The notes under the pieces are model-generated. The model worked only from the letters and a program-made list of their open reading frames with translations, ran no database searches and was not told the origin of the DNA. This document shows, one piece after another, positions 49,595-57,976 of a stretch of DNA of 64,000 bases (position 1 is its first letter; every line of letters starts with the position of its first letter). This DNA comes from Coprobacillus cateniformis. Its GTDB lineage: Bacteria > Bacillota_I > Bacilli_A > Erysipelotrichales > Coprobacillaceae. The position numbers were made by a program, and so were the translations under genes. The stretch lies in NCBI RefSeq assembly GCF_009767585.1, contig NZ_WSNW01000001.1, positions 2,998,041-3,062,040 on the forward strand, read 5' to 3'.

Positions 49595-50518
49595 ATGGAT
49601 AAAATATTAGATATAAAAGAAAAATATGATCAAATTGTATTATATAGACATGTGAATCCCGATTTAGATGCATTTGGGTCACAGTTAGGCATGTATTGGA
49701 CATTGAAGAAATTATTTCCACAAAAAAATATTGTATTACATGGGAATATGGATAGTGATTTGATGCATTTATATCCTGATTTTGAAAAGGGGGAAATTAT
49801 TAAAGGTCAAACGCTTGGTATTGTTTTGGATACAGCAAATAGAGAGCGTATTGATGGTGATTTATCTGTATGTGATCAAGTCATAAAGATAGATCATCAT
49901 ATTGTTGTTGATACATATGGTGATATCAATATAGAAGTAGAAAGTGCATCTTCATGCAGTGAAATTGTTACTCTATTATTTAAAGAAGCTTGTGTAGAAA
50001 TACCTATTGAAGCAGCGAATGCTTTGTATTTAGGAATTATTGGAGATAGTAATCGTTTTATGTATAGTTCTACATCTGCAAAGACTTTTGAGGCAGCATC
50101 TTATTTGTTAGATGCGGGTATCAATATTGAACAGCTTTATCAAAAATTATATATGCGAAGAAAAACTGACTTAGAAGTTACAAAATTTATTTATAATCAT
50201 TATCAAGAAGATAGCGGAGTGGCTTGGTATTATTTAAGTACAGAAGATCTTACATGGTTAGATATATCAAGGGAACAGGGGTCTAACTATGTGAATACTC
50301 TTGCCAATATAGAAGAATTCCAAGTGTGGTTAGCAGTTACACAAAATGATATTGATCACAACTATCGTGTGAGTATTCGCAGTCGCGGGATAGCGGTGAA
50401 TGAAATCGCAAATCAATTTCATGGCGGTGGACATATGTATGCAAGTGGGGCAACCTTAAGTTCGCTAGATGAATTAGAAGTATTAGTTGGGAAATTAAAG
50501 GAGAAAATCAATGGATAA
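49595..50518 (+). CDS. DHH/DHHA1 phosphoesterase (NrnA-like)
   Basis: A 307-residue phosphodiesterase. Metal-binding motifs: HVNPDLDAFGSQ, LDTANRERI, the DHH block IKIDHHIVVDTYGD, and in the DHHA1 domain FHGGGHMYASGAT. NrnA enzymes degrade very short RNAs (nanoRNA) and pAp; some homologues split cyclic dinucleotide products. Start ATG 49595 follows AAGGTGAT. Its end overlaps the next gene by 8 bp, linking it to a large membrane protein of unknown role. The assignment to NrnA rather than another DHH enzyme is by length and motif spacing. Confidence 0.85.
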   Translation: MDKILDIKEKYDQIVLYRHVNPDLDAFGSQLGMYWTLKKLFPQKNIVLHGNMDSDLMHLYPDFEKGEIIKGQTLGIVLDTANRERIDGDLSVCDQVIKIDHHIVVDTYGDINIEVESASSCSEIVTLLFKEACVEIPIEAANALYLGIIGDSNRFMYSSTSAKTFEAASYLLDAGINIEQLYQKLYMRRKTDLEVTKFIYNHYQEDSGVAWYYLSTEDLTWLDISREQGSNYVNTLANIEEFQVWLAVTQNDIDHNYRVSIRSRGIAVNEIANQFHGGGHMYASGATLSSLDELEVLVGKLKEKING

Positions 50519-52166
50519 AATTTTTGAAAAGTTTTTTGGAAGAGTTGTAGAAGGCAATAGAGGTGAGTTCTTCCAGTCAAAAACACCGAAGAAAAATGGG
50601 ACAATCAAAGCACTGGTTATTACACTTATCTTCTTTTTGGTTGCAGAGTATTTTACACTCTTGCCTATTAATCTAAGATCACCAGACTTCGTCTTTTTCT
50701 TTAGTTTTTGTTTGATTATATTTATTGGACTAAGAAGTTTGTTTAATGCTTCTTTTGATAAAATCAATAAATATATCTTAGGAGTTGCAGTTATTTTTAT
50801 TGCTTATGTATTTATTGGACAGTTAATAAGTTCACCTATTTTTCATGCTTCTCGTTATCAAGAACAATTGAATGTTGATAAAAATGCAGATTTTTATAAA
50901 GATAATGAAAAGGTGAACTATCAATCTATACCAGTTGTAGATAAGGATAGTGCACAAAGATTAGGTGATCGTAAAATGGGAGAAATCGTAGATTATGTAT
51001 CACAGTTTGAAGTAGATGATGAGTATGGACAAATCAACTTTAATGACAAGCCATTTAGAGTGACAACAATCTCATATAGTGATTTGATTAAATGGTTTAC
51101 AAACCATGGAGAAGGATTGCCAGCATATATTCGTGTTGATATGGTTACACAAGAATCAGAAGTTGTTCGATTAGAAGAAGGAATGAAATATTCACATTCA
51201 GATTTATTTTTTAGAAATATTAACAGACATATTCGATTACATTATCCAACAATGATGTTTGAAGAACCATCGTTTGAAATTGATGATGATGGAAAACCAT
51301 ATTGGATTGCACCAGTATATAATTATAAAATTGGATTATTTGGAGGTAAGGATATTACTGGAGCTATTATGGTTAATGCGATTGATGGCAGCAGTCAGTA
51401 TTATGATATTAAAGATGTTCCGACGTGGGTGGATAGAGTTTATCCTTCTGATTTATTATTAAGCCAATTAGAGAATTGGGGGAAATATACAAATGGATAT
51501 TTTAATACAATTTTCTCACAAAAGGGTGTTTTAAAACCAACGGATGGTTATAACTATATTGCTTTAGATGATGATGTTTATTTATACACAGGTTTAACTT
51601 CTGTATCAAGTGATGCCTCTAATGTTGGTTTTGCTTTGATTAATATGCGTACAAAAGAATCAAAGTATTATGCAATTAGTGGAGCAGAAGAGTTTTCGGC
51701 TATGTCTTCAGCTGAAGGGAAAGTACAGAATTTAAAATATACAGCAACTTTCCCAATTCTCATTAATGCTGGAGGACAGCCAACATATTTTATGTCACTA
51801 AAAGATGGTGCTGGACTTGTAAAACAATATGCTTTTGTAAGTGTAGAAAACTATCAAATTGTAGCTGTAGGAGACAGTGTGGCAGAGGCAGAAAAACAAT
51901 ATTACAAATTGTTGAGTGATAATGGAAAAGTCAAAGTGGATTTTGAAGCAAAAACAGTCACTGCAAAGATTGAGCGTATTCAGTCAGCTGTTGTTAATGG
52001 GAATTCTCATTATTATTTCCGTTTAGAAGGATTGAATAAAAATTTTATAGCTCCAATTTCATTAAATGATGGGTTACCATTGTTAAAAGCTGGTGATACA
52101 GTTACAATTGAATATGTAGAAGATGAATCAAATAGTGAAACGGTTTCATCTATAAAAATTAATTAG
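50511..52166 (+). CDS. Large membrane protein with extracytoplasmic domain, unknown
   Basis: A 551-residue protein that I do not recognise. Three hydrophobic helices lie at about 32-52, 60-80 and 90-110 (ALVITLIFFLVAEYF; FVFFFSFCLIIFIG; YILGVAVIFIAYVFIGQL). The remaining 440 residues are polar and probably outside; they include PYWIAPVYNYKIGLFGGKDI and a final beta-rich segment (KVDFEAKTVTAKIERIQSAV...AGDTVTIEYVEDE). The start overlaps nrnA with AAAGGAG upstream, so the two are translationally coupled. It is followed by the giant Sel1-repeat gene; together they may form a membrane-associated system, but this is inferred from order alone. Confidence 0.75.
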   Translation: MDKIFEKFFGRVVEGNRGEFFQSKTPKKNGTIKALVITLIFFLVAEYFTLLPINLRSPDFVFFFSFCLIIFIGLRSLFNASFDKINKYILGVAVIFIAYVFIGQLISSPIFHASRYQEQLNVDKNADFYKDNEKVNYQSIPVVDKDSAQRLGDRKMGEIVDYVSQFEVDDEYGQINFNDKPFRVTTISYSDLIKWFTNHGEGLPAYIRVDMVTQESEVVRLEEGMKYSHSDLFFRNINRHIRLHYPTMMFEEPSFEIDDDGKPYWIAPVYNYKIGLFGGKDITGAIMVNAIDGSSQYYDIKDVPTWVDRVYPSDLLLSQLENWGKYTNGYFNTIFSQKGVLKPTDGYNYIALDDDVYLYTGLTSVSSDASNVGFALINMRTKESKYYAISGAEEFSAMSSAEGKVQNLKYTATFPILINAGGQPTYFMSLKDGAGLVKQYAFVSVENYQIVAVGDSVAEAEKQYYKLLSDNGKVKVDFEAKTVTAKIERIQSAVVNGNSHYYFRLEGLNKNFIAPISLNDGLPLLKAGDTVTIEYVEDESNSETVSSIKIN

Positions 52167-52186
52167 GGTACTAAGATGTACCCTTT
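52165..52186 (+). terminator. Weak hairpin after the membrane-protein gene
   Basis: AGGGTAC (52165-52171), TAAGAT, GTACCCT (52178-52184), followed by only TT. It may attenuate rather than fully stop transcription before the Sel1 gene. Confidence 0.55.
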
Positions 52187-52205
52187 CATTAAAGGAGGGG
52201 AACTT

Positions 52206-55200
52206 ATGAATGAGTTGTTAGAAAGATTGAAGATGTATGAGCCATTGTTTAACAGATGGAAAGTAGATTTTATTGCCATGAACTATGATGATATGGCTTG
52301 GGTTTATTTAGTAGATGATCATGGTATAGAGAATGAGACAGCATTAATGAAAGTTAAAACATTGACTTGCCCAGAGGAGTTGGTGGAAAGGAATGTGTAC
52401 GCATTAATGATGAATTATGATGTGATGACTTATCCGGATTTAACAAACTCGCCATATCTTGAAGAAGAACATTATTATGTTGAGAAAGATGGTAAAATCA
52501 TTGGGGCAGATGTTTGCTTGCTGTCAGTAGTATCTTCCTTAGAGGAAGAAAAAACACCCACTTTTGAAGAAGACTTATTTCAATTAGCACTTATGTATAT
52601 GAATGGGCGTGGACGAGTTCAAGATGAGTATATGGCTTATCAGCTTTATGAGAAAGCTGCAAAAATGAATCATGCAAAATCAATCTGTTCATTAGGTTAT
52701 ATGAATGAGATTGGTTTAGGTACACCAATGGATAAAGAAAAAGCAGTTGCTTTTTATCGAATGGCTGCTGATTTAGATGATGAAATCGCTTCGTGTAATT
52801 ATGCTTTTTGTCTTTATGAGGGAATTGGCTGTGAAGTTGATGATGAAAAAGCATTCGAATATTTTGAAAAAGCAGCAGCAAAAGATATGCCTAGAGCATT
52901 GTTCTATGTAGGAGAATGCTATTGCTTCGGTAGAGGTGTTGATAAAGATGAAATTAAAGGAATGACGCATTATAAAAAAGCTGCAGACTTAGGTTTTACA
53001 CAAGCTAAGTATAGTGTTGGATATTGTTATGAATATGGAATAGGAGTTCAGGAAGATTATCATGAAGCAGCAACCTGGTATCAGGAGGCTGCTAATGAAG
53101 GATTGGAAAGTGCTCAGTTACAACTGGGATATTTTTATGAAGCTGGAGAGGGTGTTGAACAAGATCCGCAGTTGGCTGTATATTGGTATCAACAAGCCTC
53201 TCATCAAAACTATGCACCAGCCCATTGCTATTTAGCGTATTGCTATGAAATGGGTATTGGTATAGAAAAAGATATTGAAAAAGCAAAAGAATATTATTTG
53301 AGAAGTGCGGAAATGGGATATCCAAGAGCAATGATGTCTTATGGAAAATTAATTGAAGATGAAAATATGTCTTTGGCTATGGATTATCTAAGACGGAGTG
53401 CTGAAACTGGTTATGTCTATGCAATGTGTAAATATTCTTACTACTTAGAAAATGGAATAGGTTGTGATAAGAATGAGGAGTTGGCATTTGAATATTGTCA
53501 AAAAGCAGCAGATTTAAATGATTCTGGGGCATTATGCACATTGGGATATTATTATGAGAATGGGATTGGCTGTGAAAAGAATTTAGAGAAGGCGATTGCA
53601 TATTATCAACAATCTAGTGATGCAGGAAGTTTGCGTGGCATGACAAATTTAGGATATTGCTATGAAGCGGGGATCGGAACAGCAGTTGATGAAAAAAAAG
53701 CAGTAGAAATATATCAACAGGCAAGTGATTTAGGCTATGATATTGCACAATGTAATCTTGGATATTGTTATGAAGTTGGAATTGGTGTTGAACAGGATCT
53801 TCAACAGGCGAAAAGATATTATGAATTAGCAACTCAGCAAAACAACTTGAGAGGAATGTGCAATCTTGCGTATCTTTATGAAAAAGGTATTGATGGTGCT
53901 CCTGATTATGTAAAAGCTAAAGAACTTTATGAACAGGCAGCTGCATATAATTATCCAAGAGGATATGCAAGTCTTGGGTTCCTATATGAAGATGGGCTAG
54001 GAGTTGATAAAGATTTGAACAAGGCATTTGAATGTTATCAAAAAGCATCTGAATTAGGGGATCCAATGGCAATGTGTACGTTAGGTTACTACTATGAAAA
54101 TGGTATTGGGTGTGAGAGAAACTTAGAAAAAGCGTTTGAATATTATCAACGCTCTGCACAAGGTGGTAATCTTCGTGGAATGACAAATTTAGGATATTGT
54201 TATGAAGCGGGAATCGGAACATCTGTTGATTTACAAAAAGCAGTAGAAGTTTATCAACGAGCTGCTGAATTAGGGTATGATGTTGCACAATGTAATTTGG
54301 GATATTGCTATGAAATGGCTATTGGTGTTGAGAAAGATCTCCAATTGGCTAAGAAATATTATGAACTTGCAGCCCAGCAAAGAAATCCTCGAGCTTTGTG
54401 TAATTTGGCTAATCTTTATGAAATTGGTGTTGATGGCGAAAGCAATTTTGCTAAAGCGGTAGAACTTTATGAAGAAGCTGCGGCAATGAATTATACGCGT
54501 GCTCTTTGTAATTTAGGTTTGTATTATGAAGAAGGCACTGGCGTTGAACAGAATGATAAAAAAGCTGTAGAATATTATTATAAAGCTGCAGAACTTGGAG
54601 ATGAAGTCGCACAATGTAATTTAGGATATTGCTATGAAATGGGAATTGGTCTCGAAGTCAATATGCAAAAAGCTTTTGAATACTATCAAATATCTTCTCA
54701 AAGTCATTATCCTCGTGCTGTTTCTAATTTAGGGCTGTTTTATGAACTAGGAAAGGCTGGTCCAATTGATGAACAAAAAGCTTTTGAATGTTATCAAATA
54801 GCTGCTGATTCTCAATATCCACCAGCTCAGTGTAATCTTGCCTGCTGTTATGAAGACGGAATTGGTACTGATATCGATCTGCAAAAGGCTTTTGAACTTT
54901 ATAAGGCAGCTGCTCAACGAAATTCAACGAGAGGTTTATATAATGTTGCACGTTTTTTAGAATATGGTATTGGTTGTGATGTTGATTATGATTTGGCGTT
55001 TGAAAATTATCAGTCAGCATCTCAAATGGGTTACCTTGATGCTGATATTGCTTTAGGAAATATGTATGAATTTGGACGAGGAGTTTCTCAAGATTATCAG
55101 AAGGCTATTGAATACTATTCAAAGGCAGTGGATCAAGATTATTCACGTGGATATTATGCTCTTGCCACTCTATATAAATCAGGACTTGGTGTTGAAAAAG

Positions 55201-55658
55201 ATACCCCTCTGGCGTTAAAATATTATACTATTGCGGCAGATAAAGGTCATGTTTCAGCTATGTATAATTTGGCGGTGTTATATGATTTTGAGGCAGAGGA
55301 ACAGTATCGGGATATGACAAAGGCAATTCAATATTATCAGGAAGCTGTTGATAAAGGGCATTATGGAGCAATGAATAACTTAGGAGTTTGTTATAAAGAG
55401 GAAGATGGAGTACCATTGGATTTTGAGAAAGCTTTCCAATTATTTAAGAAGGCTGCTGATGGTGGTGATTACCATGCATTTATGAATCTTGCTAGAGCTT
55501 ATACGTATGGACAAGGGACAAAGATTGATCTAGAACAAGCTCAGGTATGGTGTCAAAAAGCAGTGGAAAAAGAAATTGATGGTGCAAGTGAATTGTTATT
55601 AGAAATCTCTGAAAAAGCAAAGAAGAAAAAAGGTTTTTCAATATTTAAAAGACATTAA
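52206..55658 (+). CDS. Giant Sel1-repeat (SLR/TPR-like) protein
   Basis: A 1150-residue protein without signal peptide. Residues 1-115 form a unique N-terminal domain (acidic, with DFIAMNYDDMAWVYLVDD). From about 120 to 1130 I count 28 Sel1-like repeats of 36 residues with the consensus A-x-x-x-L-G-x-x-Y-E-x-G-I-G-x-x-x-D-x-x-K-A-x-x-x-Y-x-x-A-A; one unit (near 380) is shortened. It ends with a basic tail (KAKKKKGFSIFKRH). Sel1 arrays are superhelical scaffolds that bind other proteins. Repeats 10-14 are almost copied as repeats 15-19. Start ATG 52206 has AAAGGAGGGG upstream. Partner unknown; the coupled membrane protein upstream is a candidate. Confidence 0.88.
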   Translation: MNELLERLKMYEPLFNRWKVDFIAMNYDDMAWVYLVDDHGIENETALMKVKTLTCPEELVERNVYALMMNYDVMTYPDLTNSPYLEEEHYYVEKDGKIIGADVCLLSVVSSLEEEKTPTFEEDLFQLALMYMNGRGRVQDEYMAYQLYEKAAKMNHAKSICSLGYMNEIGLGTPMDKEKAVAFYRMAADLDDEIASCNYAFCLYEGIGCEVDDEKAFEYFEKAAAKDMPRALFYVGECYCFGRGVDKDEIKGMTHYKKAADLGFTQAKYSVGYCYEYGIGVQEDYHEAATWYQEAANEGLESAQLQLGYFYEAGEGVEQDPQLAVYWYQQASHQNYAPAHCYLAYCYEMGIGIEKDIEKAKEYYLRSAEMGYPRAMMSYGKLIEDENMSLAMDYLRRSAETGYVYAMCKYSYYLENGIGCDKNEELAFEYCQKAADLNDSGALCTLGYYYENGIGCEKNLEKAIAYYQQSSDAGSLRGMTNLGYCYEAGIGTAVDEKKAVEIYQQASDLGYDIAQCNLGYCYEVGIGVEQDLQQAKRYYELATQQNNLRGMCNLAYLYEKGIDGAPDYVKAKELYEQAAAYNYPRGYASLGFLYEDGLGVDKDLNKAFECYQKASELGDPMAMCTLGYYYENGIGCERNLEKAFEYYQRSAQGGNLRGMTNLGYCYEAGIGTSVDLQKAVEVYQRAAELGYDVAQCNLGYCYEMAIGVEKDLQLAKKYYELAAQQRNPRALCNLANLYEIGVDGESNFAKAVELYEEAAAMNYTRALCNLGLYYEEGTGVEQNDKKAVEYYYKAAELGDEVAQCNLGYCYEMGIGLEVNMQKAFEYYQISSQSHYPRAVSNLGLFYELGKAGPIDEQKAFECYQIAADSQYPPAQCNLACCYEDGIGTDIDLQKAFELYKAAAQRNSTRGLYNVARFLEYGIGCDVDYDLAFENYQSASQMGYLDADIALGNMYEFGRGVSQDYQKAIEYYSKAVDQDYSRGYYALATLYKSGLGVEKDTPLALKYYTIAADKGHVSAMYNLAVLYDFEAEEQYRDMTKAIQYYQEAVDKGHYGAMNNLGVCYKEEDGVPLDFEKAFQLFKKAADGGDYHAFMNLARAYTYGQGTKIDLEQAQVWCQKAVEKEIDGASELLLEISEKAKKKKGFSIFKRH
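53526..54605 (+). repeat. Tandem duplication of a five-repeat Sel1 block (2 x 540 bp)
   Basis: Residues 441-620 (53526-54065) and 621-800 (54066-54605) are parallel copies, each of five 36-residue units. Matching pieces include LGYYYENGIGC, RGMTNLGYCYEAGIGT and AQCNLGYCYE at the same offsets. The copies have diverged moderately. Confidence 0.8.
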
Positions 55659-55685
55659 TAATGAAGAAAAGAGCAATAAGGTGAG

Positions 55686-55713
55686 AAAATGGAGTATGTA
55701 ACTCCATTTTTTA
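55686..55713 (+). terminator. Terminator of the Sel1-repeat gene
   Basis: AAAATGGAGT (55686-55695), ATGTA, ACTCCATTTT (55701-55710), T run. Confidence 0.9.
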
Positions 55714-55859
55714 TATGCATTATAAGGCTGTTTTTGAGTTTGGAGACAGGAAAATATAAAGATTATTAAAAACAATTCTAACAAAATTATAAATAAAAAA
55801 AGAAGAACAGAGTTTTACTGGTTTATTATTTGATAGATATAGGAATTTCCTTTTAATTA

Positions 55860-55868
55860 TGATATAAT
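55860..55868 (+). promoter_or_regulatory. Extended -10 promoter of the RR-HK-smc run
   Basis: TGA followed by TATAAT (55863-55868), 27 bp before the response-regulator start. No clear -35. Confidence 0.55.
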
Positions 55869-55894
55869 TACAAAATGAATCGAGGTGTATGATC

Positions 55895-56569
55895 ATGAAA
55901 TCTAAAATTTTAGTGGTTGATGATGAAGAGCATATTAGAGAGCTAATACGTTTCTATTTGGATAAAGAAGGTTTTTCTGTAAGAGAGGCAAGCGGTGGAG
56001 AAGAAGCTTTAGGAATATTGGAAAATGAGTATATTGATTTGGCTATTGTTGATATCATGATGCCAGTCATGGATGGTTTTCAATTGGTTGAGGAAATGAA
56101 AGAATTTAAAGATATTCCTGTGATTATGTTAACAGCAAAATCTCAGTCAGCTGATAAATTAAGAGGTTTTTCATTAGGAATTGATGATTATGTGACAAAG
56201 CCTTTTGATCCAGATGAACTCCTTGCAAGAGTAAAAACAATACTTAAGCGTTATAGTATTAATAGCCAAAATATTGTTCAAATTCAAGATGTTATTTTTG
56301 ATGGTGATAAGTATGAAATTCGTTATCATGATGAGACATTACATTTGCCTTTAAAACAATTTGAACTTGCTTTTGAGCTTGCTAAAAATCCTAATCAAAT
56401 TTTTACTCGTGAACAACTGATTGAAAAGATCTGGGGAATGGATTATGATGGATTTGATCGTACTGTTGATGTTCATATTAAGAGAATTAGAGAAAATTTA
56501 GGTCATTTGCCAGGTTTTAAAGTTGTGACAGTACGTGGGCTTGGTTATAAGATTGAGGTTGAACAATGA
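55895..56569 (+). CDS. OmpR-family response regulator
   Basis: A 224-residue regulator. Receiver: VVDDEEH, phosphoacceptor D53 in AIVDIMMPVMDGF, MLTAKSQ, VTKPFDPDELLARV. DNA-binding winged helix: LPLKQFELAFELAKNPNQIFTREQLIEKIWG and DRTVDVHIKRIRENLG. Start ATG 55895 is 7 bp after GAGGTG; ATG 55889 is too close to it. The kinase gene starts inside its end (4-bp overlap). Regulon unknown. Confidence 0.92.
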   Translation: MKSKILVVDDEEHIRELIRFYLDKEGFSVREASGGEEALGILENEYIDLAIVDIMMPVMDGFQLVEEMKEFKDIPVIMLTAKSQSADKLRGFSLGIDDYVTKPFDPDELLARVKTILKRYSINSQNIVQIQDVIFDGDKYEIRYHDETLHLPLKQFELAFELAKNPNQIFTREQLIEKIWGMDYDGFDRTVDVHIKRIRENLGHLPGFKVVTVRGLGYKIEVEQ

Positions 56570-57960
56570 AATCCATTTATGGAAAATTGATTCTTGGATT
56601 CTTGGTTAGTATCTTGTTTAGTTTTTCCATTGCTGGATATTTTTCATTACGTAAAAATTCGGATGAATTAGGAAGATTAGCAGTAGAAGAATTAGAAAGT
56701 TCTTCTGAACATATTGCTGATCTTTTACAGATTATTGAGGATGGTGATTTGCCTAAAATTTTATCAGGTTATGCTGATACATCAGAGGCTAGTTTTTATA
56801 TTGAAAGCAATGGGCAAAGAACAGATTATGGAACAATATCGGGAAGACAGTTATCTAGTGAAGACTATAAGAAATTGAATGACCATTTAGGGACAGTGAT
56901 AACCTTAAGAGATTCTTCAATGCGCAAATATGCGAAATCATTTCAAATTAATGGACAAAAATACATTATTTTTGTTCAAAAAGATATAGGGAAAAAAGAA
57001 ATGGTCTTTGTAGATTCGGCTATGATTGCTGTTTTTTGTATGTTAGTTGCAGGGAGTATTACATTCTTGATTATTGCCGATATTATTGTTAAACCAATTT
57101 CACGATTAAATAAAGCAACAAATGAATTGTCTAAAGGAAATTATCGTGTTCGTGTTAATTATACAGGTAATGATGAAATTGCCCGATTGAATCGCAGTTT
57201 TAATCAAATGGCACAGCAGTTAGCTAAACAGGAAGAAACAAGGCAACAATTTATTTCAGATGTTTCCCATGAGTTTCAAACACCTCTGACTGCTATTCAA
57301 GGTTTTGCAACAATATTAAAAAATGAAGAATTGCCATTGGTACAAAGACAAAAATATGCTGATATTATATTGTTTCATAGTAAGCGTTTATCAACCTTAT
57401 CTAAGAATATGTTACAGTTAACAATTTTGGATGGGGAAGATGTAAAATTAGAAACAAGTGAATTTTCATTAATTGAACAATTAAGTCGTGTTATTGAAAC
57501 ACAAGATAATTTGGCTTTAAGTAAAAATATTGAAATAGAGTTTCAGTTGCCCAAAAATGATATTCGGATTGAAGCGGATGAATCAAGGTTAGAACAGGTT
57601 TGGATTAATTTGGTAAATAATGCAATTAAGTATACAAACGAGAATGGTGTTGTGACTATTTCTGTTAAAAAGTCATCTAAAGAAGTTGAAGTGACAATTG
57701 AAGATACAGGAGTAGGAATGAGCAAAGAGGCTATTTCTCATATTTTTGAAAGATTTTATCGTCAGGATAAATCAAGAAGTATTGAAGGAAATGGATTAGG
57801 ATTATCTATTGTCAAAAGAATTATTGATTTACATCGTGGAACAATTGATGTAAAATCCAGAGAGGATGGAGGAAGTAAGTTTATTATTCGTCTTCCTCAG
57901 GAAAGAACTTTTCATATTACAGAAAGGTTAATGAAAAAAGACAAGGATAATTCACTTTAG
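56566..57960 (+). CDS. Sensor histidine kinase (HAMP, HisKA, HATPase)
   Basis: A 464-residue kinase: membrane helix at about 5-27, outer sensor of about 115 residues, second helix near 147-170 (MIAVFCMLVAGSITFLIIADIIV), HAMP (KPISRLNKATNELSKGNYRV), phosphoacceptor histidine in SDVSHEFQTPLTAIQGF, N box WINLVNNAIKYT, G boxes IEDTGVGMS and GNGLGLSI. The residue after HE is F-Q instead of the common L-R/K. It is followed by smc after 16 bp, an unusual neighbour: the kinase pair may be co-transcribed with chromosome-segregation and protein-targeting genes. Confidence 0.9.
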   Translation: MKSIYGKLILGFLVSILFSFSIAGYFSLRKNSDELGRLAVEELESSSEHIADLLQIIEDGDLPKILSGYADTSEASFYIESNGQRTDYGTISGRQLSSEDYKKLNDHLGTVITLRDSSMRKYAKSFQINGQKYIIFVQKDIGKKEMVFVDSAMIAVFCMLVAGSITFLIIADIIVKPISRLNKATNELSKGNYRVRVNYTGNDEIARLNRSFNQMAQQLAKQEETRQQFISDVSHEFQTPLTAIQGFATILKNEELPLVQRQKYADIILFHSKRLSTLSKNMLQLTILDGEDVKLETSEFSLIEQLSRVIETQDNLALSKNIEIEFQLPKNDIRIEADESRLEQVWINLVNNAIKYTNENGVVTISVKKSSKEVEVTIEDTGVGMSKEAISHIFERFYRQDKSRSIEGNGLGLSIVKRIIDLHRGTIDVKSREDGGSKFIIRLPQERTFHITERLMKKDKDNSL

Positions 57961-57976
57961 GAAAGGATTTGAATCT

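Noticed and set aside
52591..55020. Several minus-strand open frames inside the Sel1-repeat gene
   Set aside because: They mirror the repeated codon pattern of the plus-strand gene and have no own start signals.
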